Positions 26,789 to 35,494 of a DNA stretch of 64,000 nucleotides are shown one piece after another. Both the position numbers and the translations under genes were made by a program. Below the pieces are notes generated by a model that worked only from the letters and a program-made list of their open reading frames with translations, searched no databases and had not been told where the DNA came from. The stretch covers positions 1-64,000 of the forward strand of contig DASWTP010000238.1 in the NCBI GenBank assembly GCA_036402075.1, written 5' to 3'. The stretch's first letter is position 1; every line of letters begins with the position of its first letter. This stretch comes from Chryseosolibacter sp036402075 (GTDB taxonomy: Bacteria; Bacteroidota; Bacteroidia; Cytophagales; Cyclobacteriaceae).

Positions 26789-29154
26789 CTGCTCCATCCC
26801 TGCGATCGATTTTGCCTTGCCGGCAATACCACGTGAAATACTGACCCCTCGCCCTCGATCGATTTTGAATAAATAAGTCCCTGGTAACTGCCTGCAATCT
26901 TTTGGCACACTGCAAGCCCTATTCCGGTGCCCGAAAATTTACTTCTTGTGTTTAATCGTTTAAAGATCTCAAAAATCTGACTACTATACTTTTCGTCAAA
27001 ACCAATTCCGTTATCCCTCACAAAGATGTCGTAGTAGGTCAGCGCGTTGTTGAGTTCCTTGAATTCCTGAACTTCTTTACGCGACAGAGTCCGATACCCG
27101 ATATGAATAGCGGGCGAAAGATCTTCCTTGCAAAACTTAAGGGCATTGCTAATCAGGTTATGAAACAACTGGCTCATTTCCTGGAACGAACCTTCGATCG
27201 TGGGCAGCGCCTGGATGTTGATTTCGGCACCCGACTCTTCAATTGTGAGTTCAAAATCCTCGAGCACGTTTTGCATCACTTCATTGAGGTCAATAGACGT
27301 CATTGCATGTTCGGCTTTCATCAGCCTGGAAAAATTGAGCAGGTCCTGTATCAAATGCGTCATGCGCCTTGCGGCCTGGATTATTTTCTCGAGGCGCTCT
27401 TCGTTCGATGTACTGCCGGAAGGAACATTGCGCTTCAGGAGATCCGAGTACACGAGGATTTTTCGCAGGGGTTCCTGGAGGTCATGGCTCGCCACGTATG
27501 CATACTGCTCAAGTTCACGGTTTGACCGCTCGAGCTCCCGGTTTGCTGCGATTAGTTCAGCAGTCCGCGCTTCGACCCTTTCCTCCAGTGCCTCCTGGAT
27601 TCTCTTGCGCTCCGTGATGTCCAAAACGGTTCCCGTAAGTCGATAAGCATCGCCATTTGCATTGTAGAAAGCCTGCCCAGCGGTTCGATGCCAGTAGGTT
27701 TTACCGGCAACTATCACGCGGTATTCAACCTGGTAATGAGCGCCTCCCTCAGCGCGAATCGACTTACGGATTTCCTGTGCTACTGCGTCTCGATCACGTT
27801 CATCGATGGCGGCCAATATATCTTCGAATTTTTCGGGAGCGCTGACATCTATGCCAAACAGCACTTTTGTGCGCTCAGAACAAATGAATCGCTTCTCCGA
27901 AGGAAAATAGTCCCACGTTCCAAGCTCGGCAGACTGCAGAGCGGTGCGCCATCGCTCCTCTGATTCGTGAAGCGCCATCTTAGCCTTCACAATGTCGCTT
28001 ACGTCAACCGCCATATTCAAAATACCATAGATCTTTCCTGCGGTATCGTAAAGTGCTTTGTACGTGAAATTGAAATAAAAGGTCTGGAGCTTGCCATCAA
28101 CAACCAAATCCGCCCGATCCTCATTCGAATAGTATGTCTCCCCGGTTTTGTAAACATGCTGAAGCAAATCAAGGAAGGGCTGACCTTCGAGCTCGGGCAC
28201 AGCGTCTCTCAGCCGTTTGTTGATCACAGAGCGATCTTTTCCCCAAAGACTCAACATCTCGTCATTAGCGATCTGAACGATCATTTCCTCACCCACGTAA
28301 ACGGCTGTGGCCACCGTAGCATTCATGATCAGGTCGCGGTACCGCTTCTCACTCTCTTCAAGCTCCCTTCTTGCCATTACGAGGCCGGTAACCTCAGACG
28401 CAATCATCATGATGCCAGTAACCGTCCCGTTACTGTCACTTATTGGAGAGTAAACAAAATTGAAGTACACTTCCTGCATTGCCCCGTGCCGCATCAGCCG
28501 TGCTTTCGTTTCCGTCCCCGTATACTCTTTTCCTGACTCAAGAACCGACTTGAGCAAAATAGGAAAAGGTTGATCAGCGATTTCTGGCAACGCCTCGAGC
28601 AACGGCTTGCCTATTATACTTTCAGACTTCGCCCACAATTCAAGCATTTTTTCGTTTGCGCGCTCAATTACGAAGTCTGCCCCGCGTGTGATCGCGATTG
28701 CCACCGGGGCCCTGTGGATCATCGCCTCGATCGAGAGCCCTTCCTCCTTCTCAACGGTTGGCTTCCTGGTTTCAAAGTGCAGGTCGTTGATTGAGACAAT
28801 CTGGTGAATAATGGAAGTAACGTCACCGGCTTGTGAAAGAACCGGGGTGTTAACGATATGGTAAATAAGGGAAGCTTCATTTTTGCTAACACGGTGATGA
28901 AAACTGTGAGGAAGCCCAGTGCCAGCGACTGTTTTCAATGATTCCAGTAACGACTCATCCCATGCAAATTCGCAGTCGAGCTGCATTTCAAAAATCCGTT
29001 TGCCCCGGGCTTCGTTTTTTGCCATGCACACCTTCGCAGCGTATTCAGCGGAAATCGATGCAATGGTAAAGGCGGGAGCATCGTTATTCAAGAGGACATA
29101 CAGTCCTGGCAACGCCTCGAAGGTGGACTCAAAATCTATTTGTAGCGTTTGCAT
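26785..29154 (-). CDS. Multi-PAS sensor histidine kinase
   Basis: This 789-residue kinase has no clear transmembrane helix and is probably soluble. Three PAS/PAC modules are clear: about 145-265 (APVAIAITRGADFVIERANE), 275-395 (TAVYVGEEMIVQIANDEMLSLW) and 405-530 (SAELGTWDYFP). A weaker PAS-like region may precede them. The HisKA helix has SHDLQEPLRKI with phospho-accepting His557. The HATPase part shows DNGIGFDEKYS and GTGIGLAVCQKI (G boxes). The modules contain EMLELWAKSE and EMLSLWGKD, the kind found in Bacteroidota soil sensors. It probably phosphorylates the receiver encoded convergently. Ligands are not predictable. The tail ends ARQNRSQGWSS. Confidence 0.92.
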   Translation of the reverse strand: MQTLQIDFESTFEALPGLYVLLNNDAPAFTIASISAEYAAKVCMAKNEARGKRIFEMQLDCEFAWDESLLESLKTVAGTGLPHSFHHRVSKNEASLIYHIVNTPVLSQAGDVTSIIHQIVSINDLHFETRKPTVEKEEGLSIEAMIHRAPVAIAITRGADFVIERANEKMLELWAKSESIIGKPLLEALPEIADQPFPILLKSVLESGKEYTGTETKARLMRHGAMQEVYFNFVYSPISDSNGTVTGIMMIASEVTGLVMARRELEESEKRYRDLIMNATVATAVYVGEEMIVQIANDEMLSLWGKDRSVINKRLRDAVPELEGQPFLDLLQHVYKTGETYYSNEDRADLVVDGKLQTFYFNFTYKALYDTAGKIYGILNMAVDVSDIVKAKMALHESEERWRTALQSAELGTWDYFPSEKRFICSERTKVLFGIDVSAPEKFEDILAAIDERDRDAVAQEIRKSIRAEGGAHYQVEYRVIVAGKTYWHRTAGQAFYNANGDAYRLTGTVLDITERKRIQEALEERVEARTAELIAANRELERSNRELEQYAYVASHDLQEPLRKILVYSDLLKRNVPSGSTSNEERLEKIIQAARRMTHLIQDLLNFSRLMKAEHAMTSIDLNEVMQNVLEDFELTIEESGAEINIQALPTIEGSFQEMSQLFHNLISNALKFCKEDLSPAIHIGYRTLSRKEVQEFKELNNALTYYDIFVRDNGIGFDEKYSSQIFEIFKRLNTRSKFSGTGIGLAVCQKIAGSYQGLIYSKSIEGEGSVFHVVLPARQNRSQGWSS

Positions 29155-29206
29155 AGGACATGAACGGATCCTGAAATCTCGCTAAATTTTAATGCCGCGA
29201 TAAATG

Positions 29207-29238
29207 AAAAAGGCAGGGTGCTTCAGTCCTGCCTTTAT
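29207..29238 (-). terminator. Terminator of the flavin-binding stress protein gene
   Basis: A 9-bp stem (AAAGGCAGG at 29209-29217, CCTGCCTTT at 29228-29236) has a 10-nt loop. On the minus strand it is followed by TTTCATTTA. It sits between the stop at 29259 and the kinase start at 29154. Confidence 0.8.
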
Positions 29239-29258
29239 CATATATGATTAGAGGTATT

Positions 29259-29780
29259 TTACAACGATAGCTTGCCCTTGACCCCGTCATCACCCGATCG
29301 TGAGTTGCTGACGGCCGAGGCCAAGATCTTGATAAGCGATACCATCTTATTGCGCTTGGTATCCCAGTAGTAAGCTTCGTCTGGAATGACCTGGATCACG
29401 CTAAGCGATGGATCGTCTTTTCCGTTTTTGAACCAAGCCTTCGCCATTGAACTCCACAATTCTTCGATCCGGGCACGATCACGGGAAACCATCGCGTGGC
29501 CATAAACACTCATAAATTCCGCCTTGTCCGGATTAGCATACAGAAGCTGGACTCTTGAATCGTTTTTGATTTCAAAATTCTTCTCACTTTCAGCATCGCT
29601 GAAGAACCAGAACGTTCCCTCGTCATCTACTTGCTGTGTGTGCATTGGCCGGGTAGGCAGTGGAGTCTCATCAAGGTGCGTTGTAAAGAAGCAGACCTTT
29701 GTATGGTCAACCAGCTCCTTGATTTTATCGATAGCCTCCTGGTCCGCCAGGTTTTGAACTGAACTATCTGTCTGTTTCAT
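29259..29780 (-). CDS. Pyridoxamine 5'-phosphate oxidase-fold general stress protein
   Basis: This 173-residue protein has the split-barrel flavin-binding fold of the general stress protein 26 group. It reads TTHLDETPLPTRPMHTQQVD, then GTFWFFSDAESEKNFEIKND, with SVYGHAMVSRD and YYWDTKRNKMV near the end; this order is typical of the family. It probably binds FMN or FAD in the cytoplasm. No substrate is known for most members. It has its own terminator just downstream. A downstream-pointing link to the kinase is unlikely because that terminator separates them. Confidence 0.85.
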   Translation of the reverse strand: MKQTDSSVQNLADQEAIDKIKELVDHTKVCFFTTHLDETPLPTRPMHTQQVDDEGTFWFFSDAESEKNFEIKNDSRVQLLYANPDKAEFMSVYGHAMVSRDRARIEELWSSMAKAWFKNGKDDPSLSVIQVIPDEAYYWDTKRNKMVSLIKILASAVSNSRSGDDGVKGKLSL

Positions 29781-29982
29781 AATTCGATTGTTTAATGCGT
29801 AAACAACTTAACAGTATAGTAACAACGTGCCCGGGTAGTTTTCGATGTAATTGTAGCGCAGCCGGTTCAGGTAATTTTCTACGGGGCGTTCTGCATGCCC
29901 GTCTAATGTTGCCGCTCGATGCAGCTGCTTTACGACTCCTCGTCAGCATAGCGCGAGATGAATGAAATTAGCCTCCACTTCG

Positions 29983-30189
29983 CTATTTCTTTGATTTCTT
30001 GCTTCGTTCGGTAATATATTCTTTATGATGCTTCGCAGGTCTGCCCCAGTTATTTTGCATCGCACCATACGCCTGCTTGCTTACCGTTGTCTTTTTTTTC
30101 GACCGCGAGTTGCCCTTCTGTTTCCTGGCGTTGATATTATTTACCAGCGAATTCTTCACTCCATTCTTGTTCTTTTTTGCCGAGCTCAT
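29983..30189 (-). CDS. Small basic protein of unknown function (68 aa)
   Basis: I place the start at ATG 30189 (MSSAKKNKNGVKNSLVNNIN). The 68-residue protein is strongly basic (NARKQKGNSRSKKKTTVSKQ, then TERSKKSKK), with a short aromatic stretch AYGAMQNNWGRPAKH in the middle. The SRSKKxxTVSKxAY pattern looks like a small family I think recurs in related bacteria, but I cannot name it. The charge suggests contact with nucleic acid. An upstream start at 30243 would add 18 less typical residues. Confidence 0.68.
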   Translation of the reverse strand: MSSAKKNKNGVKNSLVNNINARKQKGNSRSKKKTTVSKQAYGAMQNNWGRPAKHHKEYITERSKKSKK

Positions 30190-30310
30190 AATTGCACTTT
30201 TTGCGGCAGGCGAAATAAATATTCCTCTAAGGGTGTTTAACAATGACCGAATCCGTGCGGCCGCAACTTAGACGCTATTATAAATACCGTAGAGAATTTT
30301 ACCTGACGTC

Positions 30311-30346
30311 AAAATAAAAGAGGTCTGCCTTGAACAGCAGACCTCT
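30311..30346 (-). terminator. Terminator of the beta-propeller lipoprotein gene
   Basis: A perfect 10-bp stem (AGAGGTCTGC at 30319-30328, GCAGACCTCT at 30337-30346) with an 8-nt loop is followed on the minus strand by TTTATTTTG. It lies 22 bp after the stop codon. Confidence 0.85.
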
Positions 30347-30367
30347 CGTAAAGTGAGCAGTTTTAGC

Positions 30368-31264
30368 TTACTTGGAAAGCTCGTAAGCCACTACTTTGTT
30401 TTTAAAGAATGTAGGAACCAGCAGGAGGTTTTTTTCCTGGATATACTCGATGTCCGCAGCGCTCACTGAGTCAGCGCGCGTGTCGAGCACAAGTGTCTTT
30501 TTCCAGTCAGAACCAATGTGGTGAACCATACCGTTCCAACTTGACACCAGGTATTCACCATTTCCAATGGCTTCGATACCATCTCCATTCTCTACGCTGT
30601 CGGTTTTCACGGTGAGCTGTTTTGAAGTCGGATCGATCGTGTTTAACGTTTTTCCATCCCAGAGTACCGTCAAGATCTCATTCCCTTCGGCAAATAGACC
30701 GTTCGGTCCCTGCAGGTTTTCGATCCATTTGCTCAGTTTTCCGTTCTCAATAACAGAAATACTTCCACCCCCTGTGTCACTGATGTAAACTTTGCCAGCC
30801 TGGTCAGTGGCAATGTCGTTCAGGAATTTTGCACCTGCAACTTTGTGTGTCTTTACGATCTTACCGGAGGCGATATCGATCTCATGCACGCGGTCAATGT
30901 CGGTAACGTAAAGTTTTCCATTTGCAATGCCCATGCCTTTTGGCGCGTCCATTCCTTTTATCCACTGCGCTTCGGTCACTTTTCCATCAAGACTTACTTT
31001 GGAGATGAAGCCGTTTCCGTCTTTACCATCAGGTACACCGTTGATGTTCGCCACATAAAGCACATCGTTGGTCTTATCATAGATCACCGACTCGCATGTC
31101 GTAAGTGTTGCTTCGGTCTCCCATTTCTTTGTCAAGGTTACCGGAGCCTTAGGCTGGGCCACAGCCGTTGTGTCAGTGGCTGTAGTTTCTTCAGACTGCT
31201 TAGCGCCTGAGCAAGCCATTGCCACGATGCCAGCTGCTAAAGCGAATGGAAATAAGCGTTTCAT
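30368..31264 (-). CDS. SMP-30/NHL-like beta-propeller lipoprotein
   Basis: This 298-residue protein has a lipoprotein signal (lipobox VAMAC, Cys18), then a short Thr/Ala linker. Residues 40-298 form a beta-propeller of SMP-30/gluconolactonase type with recurring PxGMGIANGKLYVTD, FLNDIATDQAGKVYISD and GPNGLFAEGNEILTV blades. Such proteins bind a metal or ligand and may be lactonases, but I cannot pick out a full catalytic set here. It should sit in the outer membrane or periplasm. It is monocistronic, with its own terminator. Confidence 0.82.
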   Translation of the reverse strand: MKRLFPFALAAGIVAMACSGAKQSEETTATDTTAVAQPKAPVTLTKKWETEATLTTCESVIYDKTNDVLYVANINGVPDGKDGNGFISKVSLDGKVTEAQWIKGMDAPKGMGIANGKLYVTDIDRVHEIDIASGKIVKTHKVAGAKFLNDIATDQAGKVYISDTGGGSISVIENGKLSKWIENLQGPNGLFAEGNEILTVLWDGKTLNTIDPTSKQLTVKTDSVENGDGIEAIGNGEYLVSSWNGMVHHIGSDWKKTLVLDTRADSVSAADIEYIQEKNLLLVPTFFKNKVVAYELSK

Positions 31265-31388
31265 AGTTTAATTTGTGTTGTTTTGATTTGGATTGCGAAG
31301 TTAGGAAATGTACTCATGTTCGCAAGTGCTCATGTGTCTATGTTTTGGTCTTGCCGCGCCTCTGGTAAAGGTCCGTCATCGAAAAGTA

Positions 31389-32906
31389 CTATTCGGAATT
31401 ACTTACAAAGGCCAAATATTTCCCATCGGGTGACCACGATGGTACATTGATCGTACCCTGCCCTCCGTAAAGGTGGGCAATTACACGCGGCCCTCCACCC
31501 TGCGTAAGGGGCATCACACGAAGCATCACGCGTTTATACGAAGGATGATCATTTGGATTGATGGTTGTCGGGAATGAAATAATTGCCATCCACTTTCCGT
31601 CTGGTGAAATGTGCGGAAACCAGTTGTTGTACTCATCAAAGGTCAGTTGTTCCTGTCCTGTTCCGTCCGGCTTCATGCGCCAGATCTGCATTGTGCCAGT
31701 AGGGTTGGCGTTATAATAGATCCACTTGCCATCCGGTGAGCCCTCTGGTCCGTCCGCATGCGTATTTATGTTGTTCGTGAGACGGATTTCGTCTCCCCCG
31801 GCCACAGGTGCTTTATAGATGTTATACGAACTTGAACCCTCGCGTTGAGCCACGTAGTAAACGAACTTGCCATCGGCTGACCATCCGTGCCAGTAGGATG
31901 GGGTTTTGTCGGTAATCTGTTTCAGCGGACCACCATTTAGCGGCATCACGTAAACCGTGGACCCGCCTCCGGGCAGCCCCTGGCGGTGGTGACTGATGGC
32001 CAGCATTTTTCCGTCAAATGAAATTCCGTGGTCATTGTTATTGCGGTCCGCGAAGTCGGTATTAAATTTCTCTGGTGTTCCACCCCCGATGGGAATTGTC
32101 CAAAGACTTCCGTCCTGGTTGAACAGCAACCTTTTTCCGTCAGGCATCCAGTTGGGAGCTTCGAACCTGCCCTTGTGCTCATGAATAACCTTACGCATCC
32201 CGTCTGCAACGCTGATGATCTCCATGCGCGAGCCGAGGTAGCCTTGCCTGCCGGGATTGTATTCGTCTGGCACCGGCTTATCGATCCTCACGTTCCAGAC
32301 CCGTGCTTCTTCAAGCACGTCAGCATTGTGAGACCCGGTAAATATGCCCACGAGAACTTCATCGGATAAATCTTCGGGTGTGTATGATCCGATCAACTGC
32401 AATGGCTCACCTGGATGTGCAGCCAGCATACTGATTGTCTTCCCTGTCCTCTCCAGGCGGATGGTGCGATAGTTTTTCTTGGGTGCAAAAATCTCATCTT
32501 CCGGATCTCGCATCTCCTTTCCCTTTGCAGTTCGCCACTGCATCACTGTGAGTCCGTCACCATGAACGGTTCCCGTGATGTGCACATCAGACTCATCGAG
32601 CGAAGGGCGAATCATCCAACCAGTTTTACGATGCGGGTCGGTACCTTTGCCCACCATTTCAAAGTCGGCTGTGAGTATGAAATCGCCTGTTATCTTTCGA
32701 TACGCATAATGGAACTCATCCCGCGCGAACCAGATGTTGTAGCCGGCACCCTTCACGGAATACGATTGATCTATCGCGTTGAATGACGTGCTTCCTTTGA
32801 TCTTCGGATTTCCGACATCGGTCGCTGCAGAAAAAACGCCAACGGTATTTTGGGCGCCACAAATTTGCGCAAGTCCTGCGAGTAGCAAAGGCAAAATAAT
32901 TCTCAT
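31389..32906 (-). CDS. Exported protein with DUF1349-like sandwich and TolB-type PD40 propeller
   Basis: From ATG 32906 (MRIILPLLLAGLAQICGAQN) a signal peptide is evident, and the mature part has about 485 residues. The first 190 mature residues look like a concanavalin-type jelly roll: WFARDEFHYAYRKITGDFIL, then TGWMIRPSLDESDVHI, as in DUF1349 proteins. The rest is a TolB-like propeller with PD40 repeats (APNWMPDGKRLLFNQ, WHGWSADGKFVYYV, EGSPDGKWIYYN, PHISPDGKWMAII, PSWSPDGKYLAFV). It is probably periplasmic. Many such proteins are annotated TolB-like without proven function. No enzyme motif is visible. Confidence 0.82.
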   Translation of the reverse strand: MRIILPLLLAGLAQICGAQNTVGVFSAATDVGNPKIKGSTSFNAIDQSYSVKGAGYNIWFARDEFHYAYRKITGDFILTADFEMVGKGTDPHRKTGWMIRPSLDESDVHITGTVHGDGLTVMQWRTAKGKEMRDPEDEIFAPKKNYRTIRLERTGKTISMLAAHPGEPLQLIGSYTPEDLSDEVLVGIFTGSHNADVLEEARVWNVRIDKPVPDEYNPGRQGYLGSRMEIISVADGMRKVIHEHKGRFEAPNWMPDGKRLLFNQDGSLWTIPIGGGTPEKFNTDFADRNNNDHGISFDGKMLAISHHRQGLPGGGSTVYVMPLNGGPLKQITDKTPSYWHGWSADGKFVYYVAQREGSSSYNIYKAPVAGGDEIRLTNNINTHADGPEGSPDGKWIYYNANPTGTMQIWRMKPDGTGQEQLTFDEYNNWFPHISPDGKWMAIISFPTTINPNDHPSYKRVMLRVMPLTQGGGPRVIAHLYGGQGTINVPSWSPDGKYLAFVSNSE

Positions 32907-32949
32907 GGTGGTTGGATTGATGGAGAAATCCAATCTAACCAAATTCTCC

Positions 32950-32988
32950 TGAATGAAAAAGGGCCAACCATGTGAGTGGCTGGCCCGA
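32950..32988 (-). terminator. Terminator of the S41 peptidase lipoprotein gene
   Basis: GGGCCA (32961-32966) pairs with TGGCCC (32981-32986), extended by CCA/TGG across one mismatch, with a 6-nt loop. On the minus strand TTTTTC follows. It is 17 bp after the stop at 33003. Confidence 0.8.
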
Positions 32989-33002
32989 AACCTTAAATGT
33001 GA

Positions 33003-34442
33003 CTAGTATTGAAGTTGTAGCGCGTCTGGCACATTCCGATCAATGACCAGGTTGAAACTTCTCCGTTTCTGGTCAAGCGAATGACCAATCGACTCTTTCG
33101 TTTCCTCCGGTGTCCGAGTCCTGCCGTTTGTTGCAGCGCCCGTGATCTGACCGATAGCTTGCGCCAAGAGCACTTCGCGCTGATCGCCCAGCGGATACAA
33201 ATACAGACTGTTGTCTTCGTCCAGGACGTTTGGCTGAAAGCCGGTAGCATAGTCTGATTGACCAAGGCTGTTAAACACCTTGACAACAATAGGCTGCATG
33301 CCCCACTTGTTAGTTGTGCTTTCCTTATCGTAAAGGGAAATCGACCCAACGTTCTTTCCGTACGTTACGTCTCCAATAATGAACACGTCCATGAACGGCT
33401 TCAGCGCATTGATTACAAGCTCGCTGGCCGATGCCGTGCGAGAACTCGTTAGTACATACACCCTTCCTCCGCTAAGCTGGCCTCCGATGTTTGCCGTTTT
33501 AGCCTGAAACTTCGTTGTAAGGAATGCCTGTCCAAGATCAGGATCTTTTAGTATCTCCTCTTCCACCTTTGCATTGTAAACCCGTGTGGCAAATGTTTTT
33601 GACGCATCGACTCCTTTCCCAATGAAACTGGCCAGGCTTTGAGCAGAAGACTCTGAGCCACCACTATTGAATCTTAGGTCGAGTACGAGATCAGTGATAC
33701 CCTGTGATTTAAAGTTGGCAAAGATTGATTGCATCTCGTTGTCGTAAACATTCGAGCCGTTAGTGCCATTAGAGAAGAAGTTGTAGACGTAGTATCCCAC
33801 CTTACGGCCATTCAGGTCAATAACGGATGTGTAATAATTTGGATTTTCAGTATACTCAACGGGGTCAACAGCGATCGTTTTCTCAGCGTCAAAACTGTTT
33901 TCGCCAACACGGATAGCCTTGAACGTGAGCGCGTGGCTTTTCTTCGCATCTTCCAGCAACGTACGATAATTGTCAGTCGTCAATTGCTGGTTGTTGATCT
34001 TGGAAATTACGTCACCGCGTTTGAGTCCTGCAGCCGCTGCTGGTGAATTCGGCTTCGTATAGAGGATCTGCGCAATGACATTATTGCTTCCTTCGCTCTC
34101 GCGATACAACACGTACTCATAGCCCGACTCCTTGGTAATTCCCTGCAACGAGTTGAGCAGTTCCTGGTAGTTCGGCTGGATCCAGGAGAAACGGTCTTCA
34201 CCTACCAGTAACGACTGGAAGTAATCGTCAGGCTCTTGATTCTTGTCGGTGGATGACGGTAGCTGGTTGTTCCAATAATACCAGAACTCCATATTGGAGT
34301 AAATCCAGTTGTTGATTTTTGTATTCGCGGTTTCAACGGCAGGTGCTGGGTCGTTGTCTTCCCTGCAGGAAACCAGAACCAGCAGTGCGGCCAACATGGC
34401 AAACCAACCGGCTTTGTATTTATTCGGGTGTGAGTGCGTCAT
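33003..34442 (-). CDS. S41 C-terminal processing peptidase, lipoprotein
   Basis: This 479-residue lipoprotein (lipobox LVSC, Cys26) has an N-terminal helical part (40-100), a PDZ-like domain around 120-190 (PAAAAGLKRGDVISKIN) and an S41 catalytic domain. Ser338 in RTASASEL and Lys363 in TYGKNVGS are 25 residues apart, the same spacing as the Ser-Lys dyad of Prc. The LVLDLRFNSGGSES strand is also typical. It would cleave C-termini of periplasmic proteins, but no targets are evident here. It is separate from the larger Prc at 54 kb. Confidence 0.9.
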   Translation of the reverse strand: MTHSHPNKYKAGWFAMLAALLVLVSCREDNDPAPAVETANTKINNWIYSNMEFWYYWNNQLPSSTDKNQEPDDYFQSLLVGEDRFSWIQPNYQELLNSLQGITKESGYEYVLYRESEGSNNVIAQILYTKPNSPAAAAGLKRGDVISKINNQQLTTDNYRTLLEDAKKSHALTFKAIRVGENSFDAEKTIAVDPVEYTENPNYYTSVIDLNGRKVGYYVYNFFSNGTNGSNVYDNEMQSIFANFKSQGITDLVLDLRFNSGGSESSAQSLASFIGKGVDASKTFATRVYNAKVEEEILKDPDLGQAFLTTKFQAKTANIGGQLSGGRVYVLTSSRTASASELVINALKPFMDVFIIGDVTYGKNVGSISLYDKESTTNKWGMQPIVVKVFNSLGQSDYATGFQPNVLDEDNSLYLYPLGDQREVLLAQAIGQITGAATNGRTRTPEETKESIGHSLDQKRRSFNLVIDRNVPDALQLQY

Positions 34443-34585
34443 TTCTTTAATTAACGATTTTGGAGTTTTTATAGTACAAACTTAACCAAAACACACGCCA
34501 AAAAGTTTAACAAGGCGTGTTCACAAAATACGGATTGATCGCCAAAAAGAAATAAGGGTATTATTTTTTTAATGATGGTTTTTCG

Positions 34586-35494
34586 ATGATCGAACCGTTC
34601 AAAAAAGTTGCCATTGGCTTGAGAAGGGCTTTCTCGCTCTTGAAGCGAAAGGATCCCCTTATTTTATCTTCTTCGACTGCTTTCTTTGCAACTTTTTCGC
34701 TCTCGCCAATCCTTTTGATCCTTGTCTACATCTTCAGCCTCTATTTCCGGTCCGACCGAATCAGTCAACAGGTATTTCGGACCATTGGGTCAACTCTTGG
34801 CACCGAGACTGCGAAGACAATCGAGACGATCGTAAATAACTTCATGGCAATCAGAACGAATTGGCTGCTTACCATTGGTGGCTCAATTTTCTTCCTGTTT
34901 GTTGCCACAACCCTTCTCGGGGTGGTGAAACATGCCATCCAGCGGATCTGGTTTCTGCGCGCAAAACCTCAGCTAAAACTGAAGCACCTTTCCCGTGAGC
35001 GCGGTACGCAGATCGGCATCCTTGCATTCACTGGAATACTACTGTTAGTCTCGTTACTCATTGATACCTCCCTGGCCATGTCAATGGATTTCTACCAGTT
35101 TAAACTTCCTCCCATCGCACTTTATGCGATCCGAACATTAAATGCAATTTTCTCTGTAATCGTAGTTACCGTTTGGTTTACCGTGCTGTTCAAGTTTCTG
35201 CCGGAGGCGACACTTTCCTGGGACACTGCATTCAATGGCGGACTTGTGACGGGAATTCTTTTTTCCGGAGGGAAAGTCCTATTGGGGAAGATACTGGTGC
35301 ATTCCAGGTTTGAAACAATATTCGGAGCTTCTGCGTCCTTTGCCCTGCTGCTCCTGTTCATCTTTTATTCTTCATTCATTCTTTATTACGGAGCTGCATT
35401 TACGCGTGAGTTTGCCGCCCTGAACAATAAGCATATCTGTGCCGGGAAGTACACAGATGAGTGGGAAGAACGCGTCATTGGCGAAGAAGCTTAA
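34586..35494 (+). CDS. YihY/BrkB-family inner membrane protein
   Basis: This 302-residue membrane protein belongs to the YihY (formerly BrkB or RNase BN) family: DPLILSSSTAFFATFSLSPI in the first helix, ATTLLGVVKHAIQRIW after the second pair of helices, FKFLPEATLSWDTAFNGG and FGASASFALLLLFIFYSSFI in the last. Six helices are expected. The family's transport role is not settled. The stop overlaps the stop of the convergent 1243-residue gene (TTAA at 35491-35494). Confidence 0.88.
   Translation: MIEPFKKVAIGLRRAFSLLKRKDPLILSSSTAFFATFSLSPILLILVYIFSLYFRSDRISQQVFRTIGSTLGTETAKTIETIVNNFMAIRTNWLLTIGGSIFFLFVATTLLGVVKHAIQRIWFLRAKPQLKLKHLSRERGTQIGILAFTGILLLVSLLIDTSLAMSMDFYQFKLPPIALYAIRTLNAIFSVIVVTVWFTVLFKFLPEATLSWDTAFNGGLVTGILFSGGKVLLGKILVHSRFETIFGASASFALLLLFIFYSSFILYYGAAFTREFAALNNKHICAGKYTDEWEERVIGEEA

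Noticed and set aside
29764..29949. A 61-codon minus-strand frame upstream of the flavin-binding protein gene.
   Set aside because: It overlaps the start of the real gene and lies in its promoter region; nothing protein-like in it.
33003..34442. The S41 lipoprotein as a duplicate of Prc.
   Set aside because: It lacks the long N-terminal helical region and C-terminal extension of Prc and is a shorter lipoprotein of a different subgroup.
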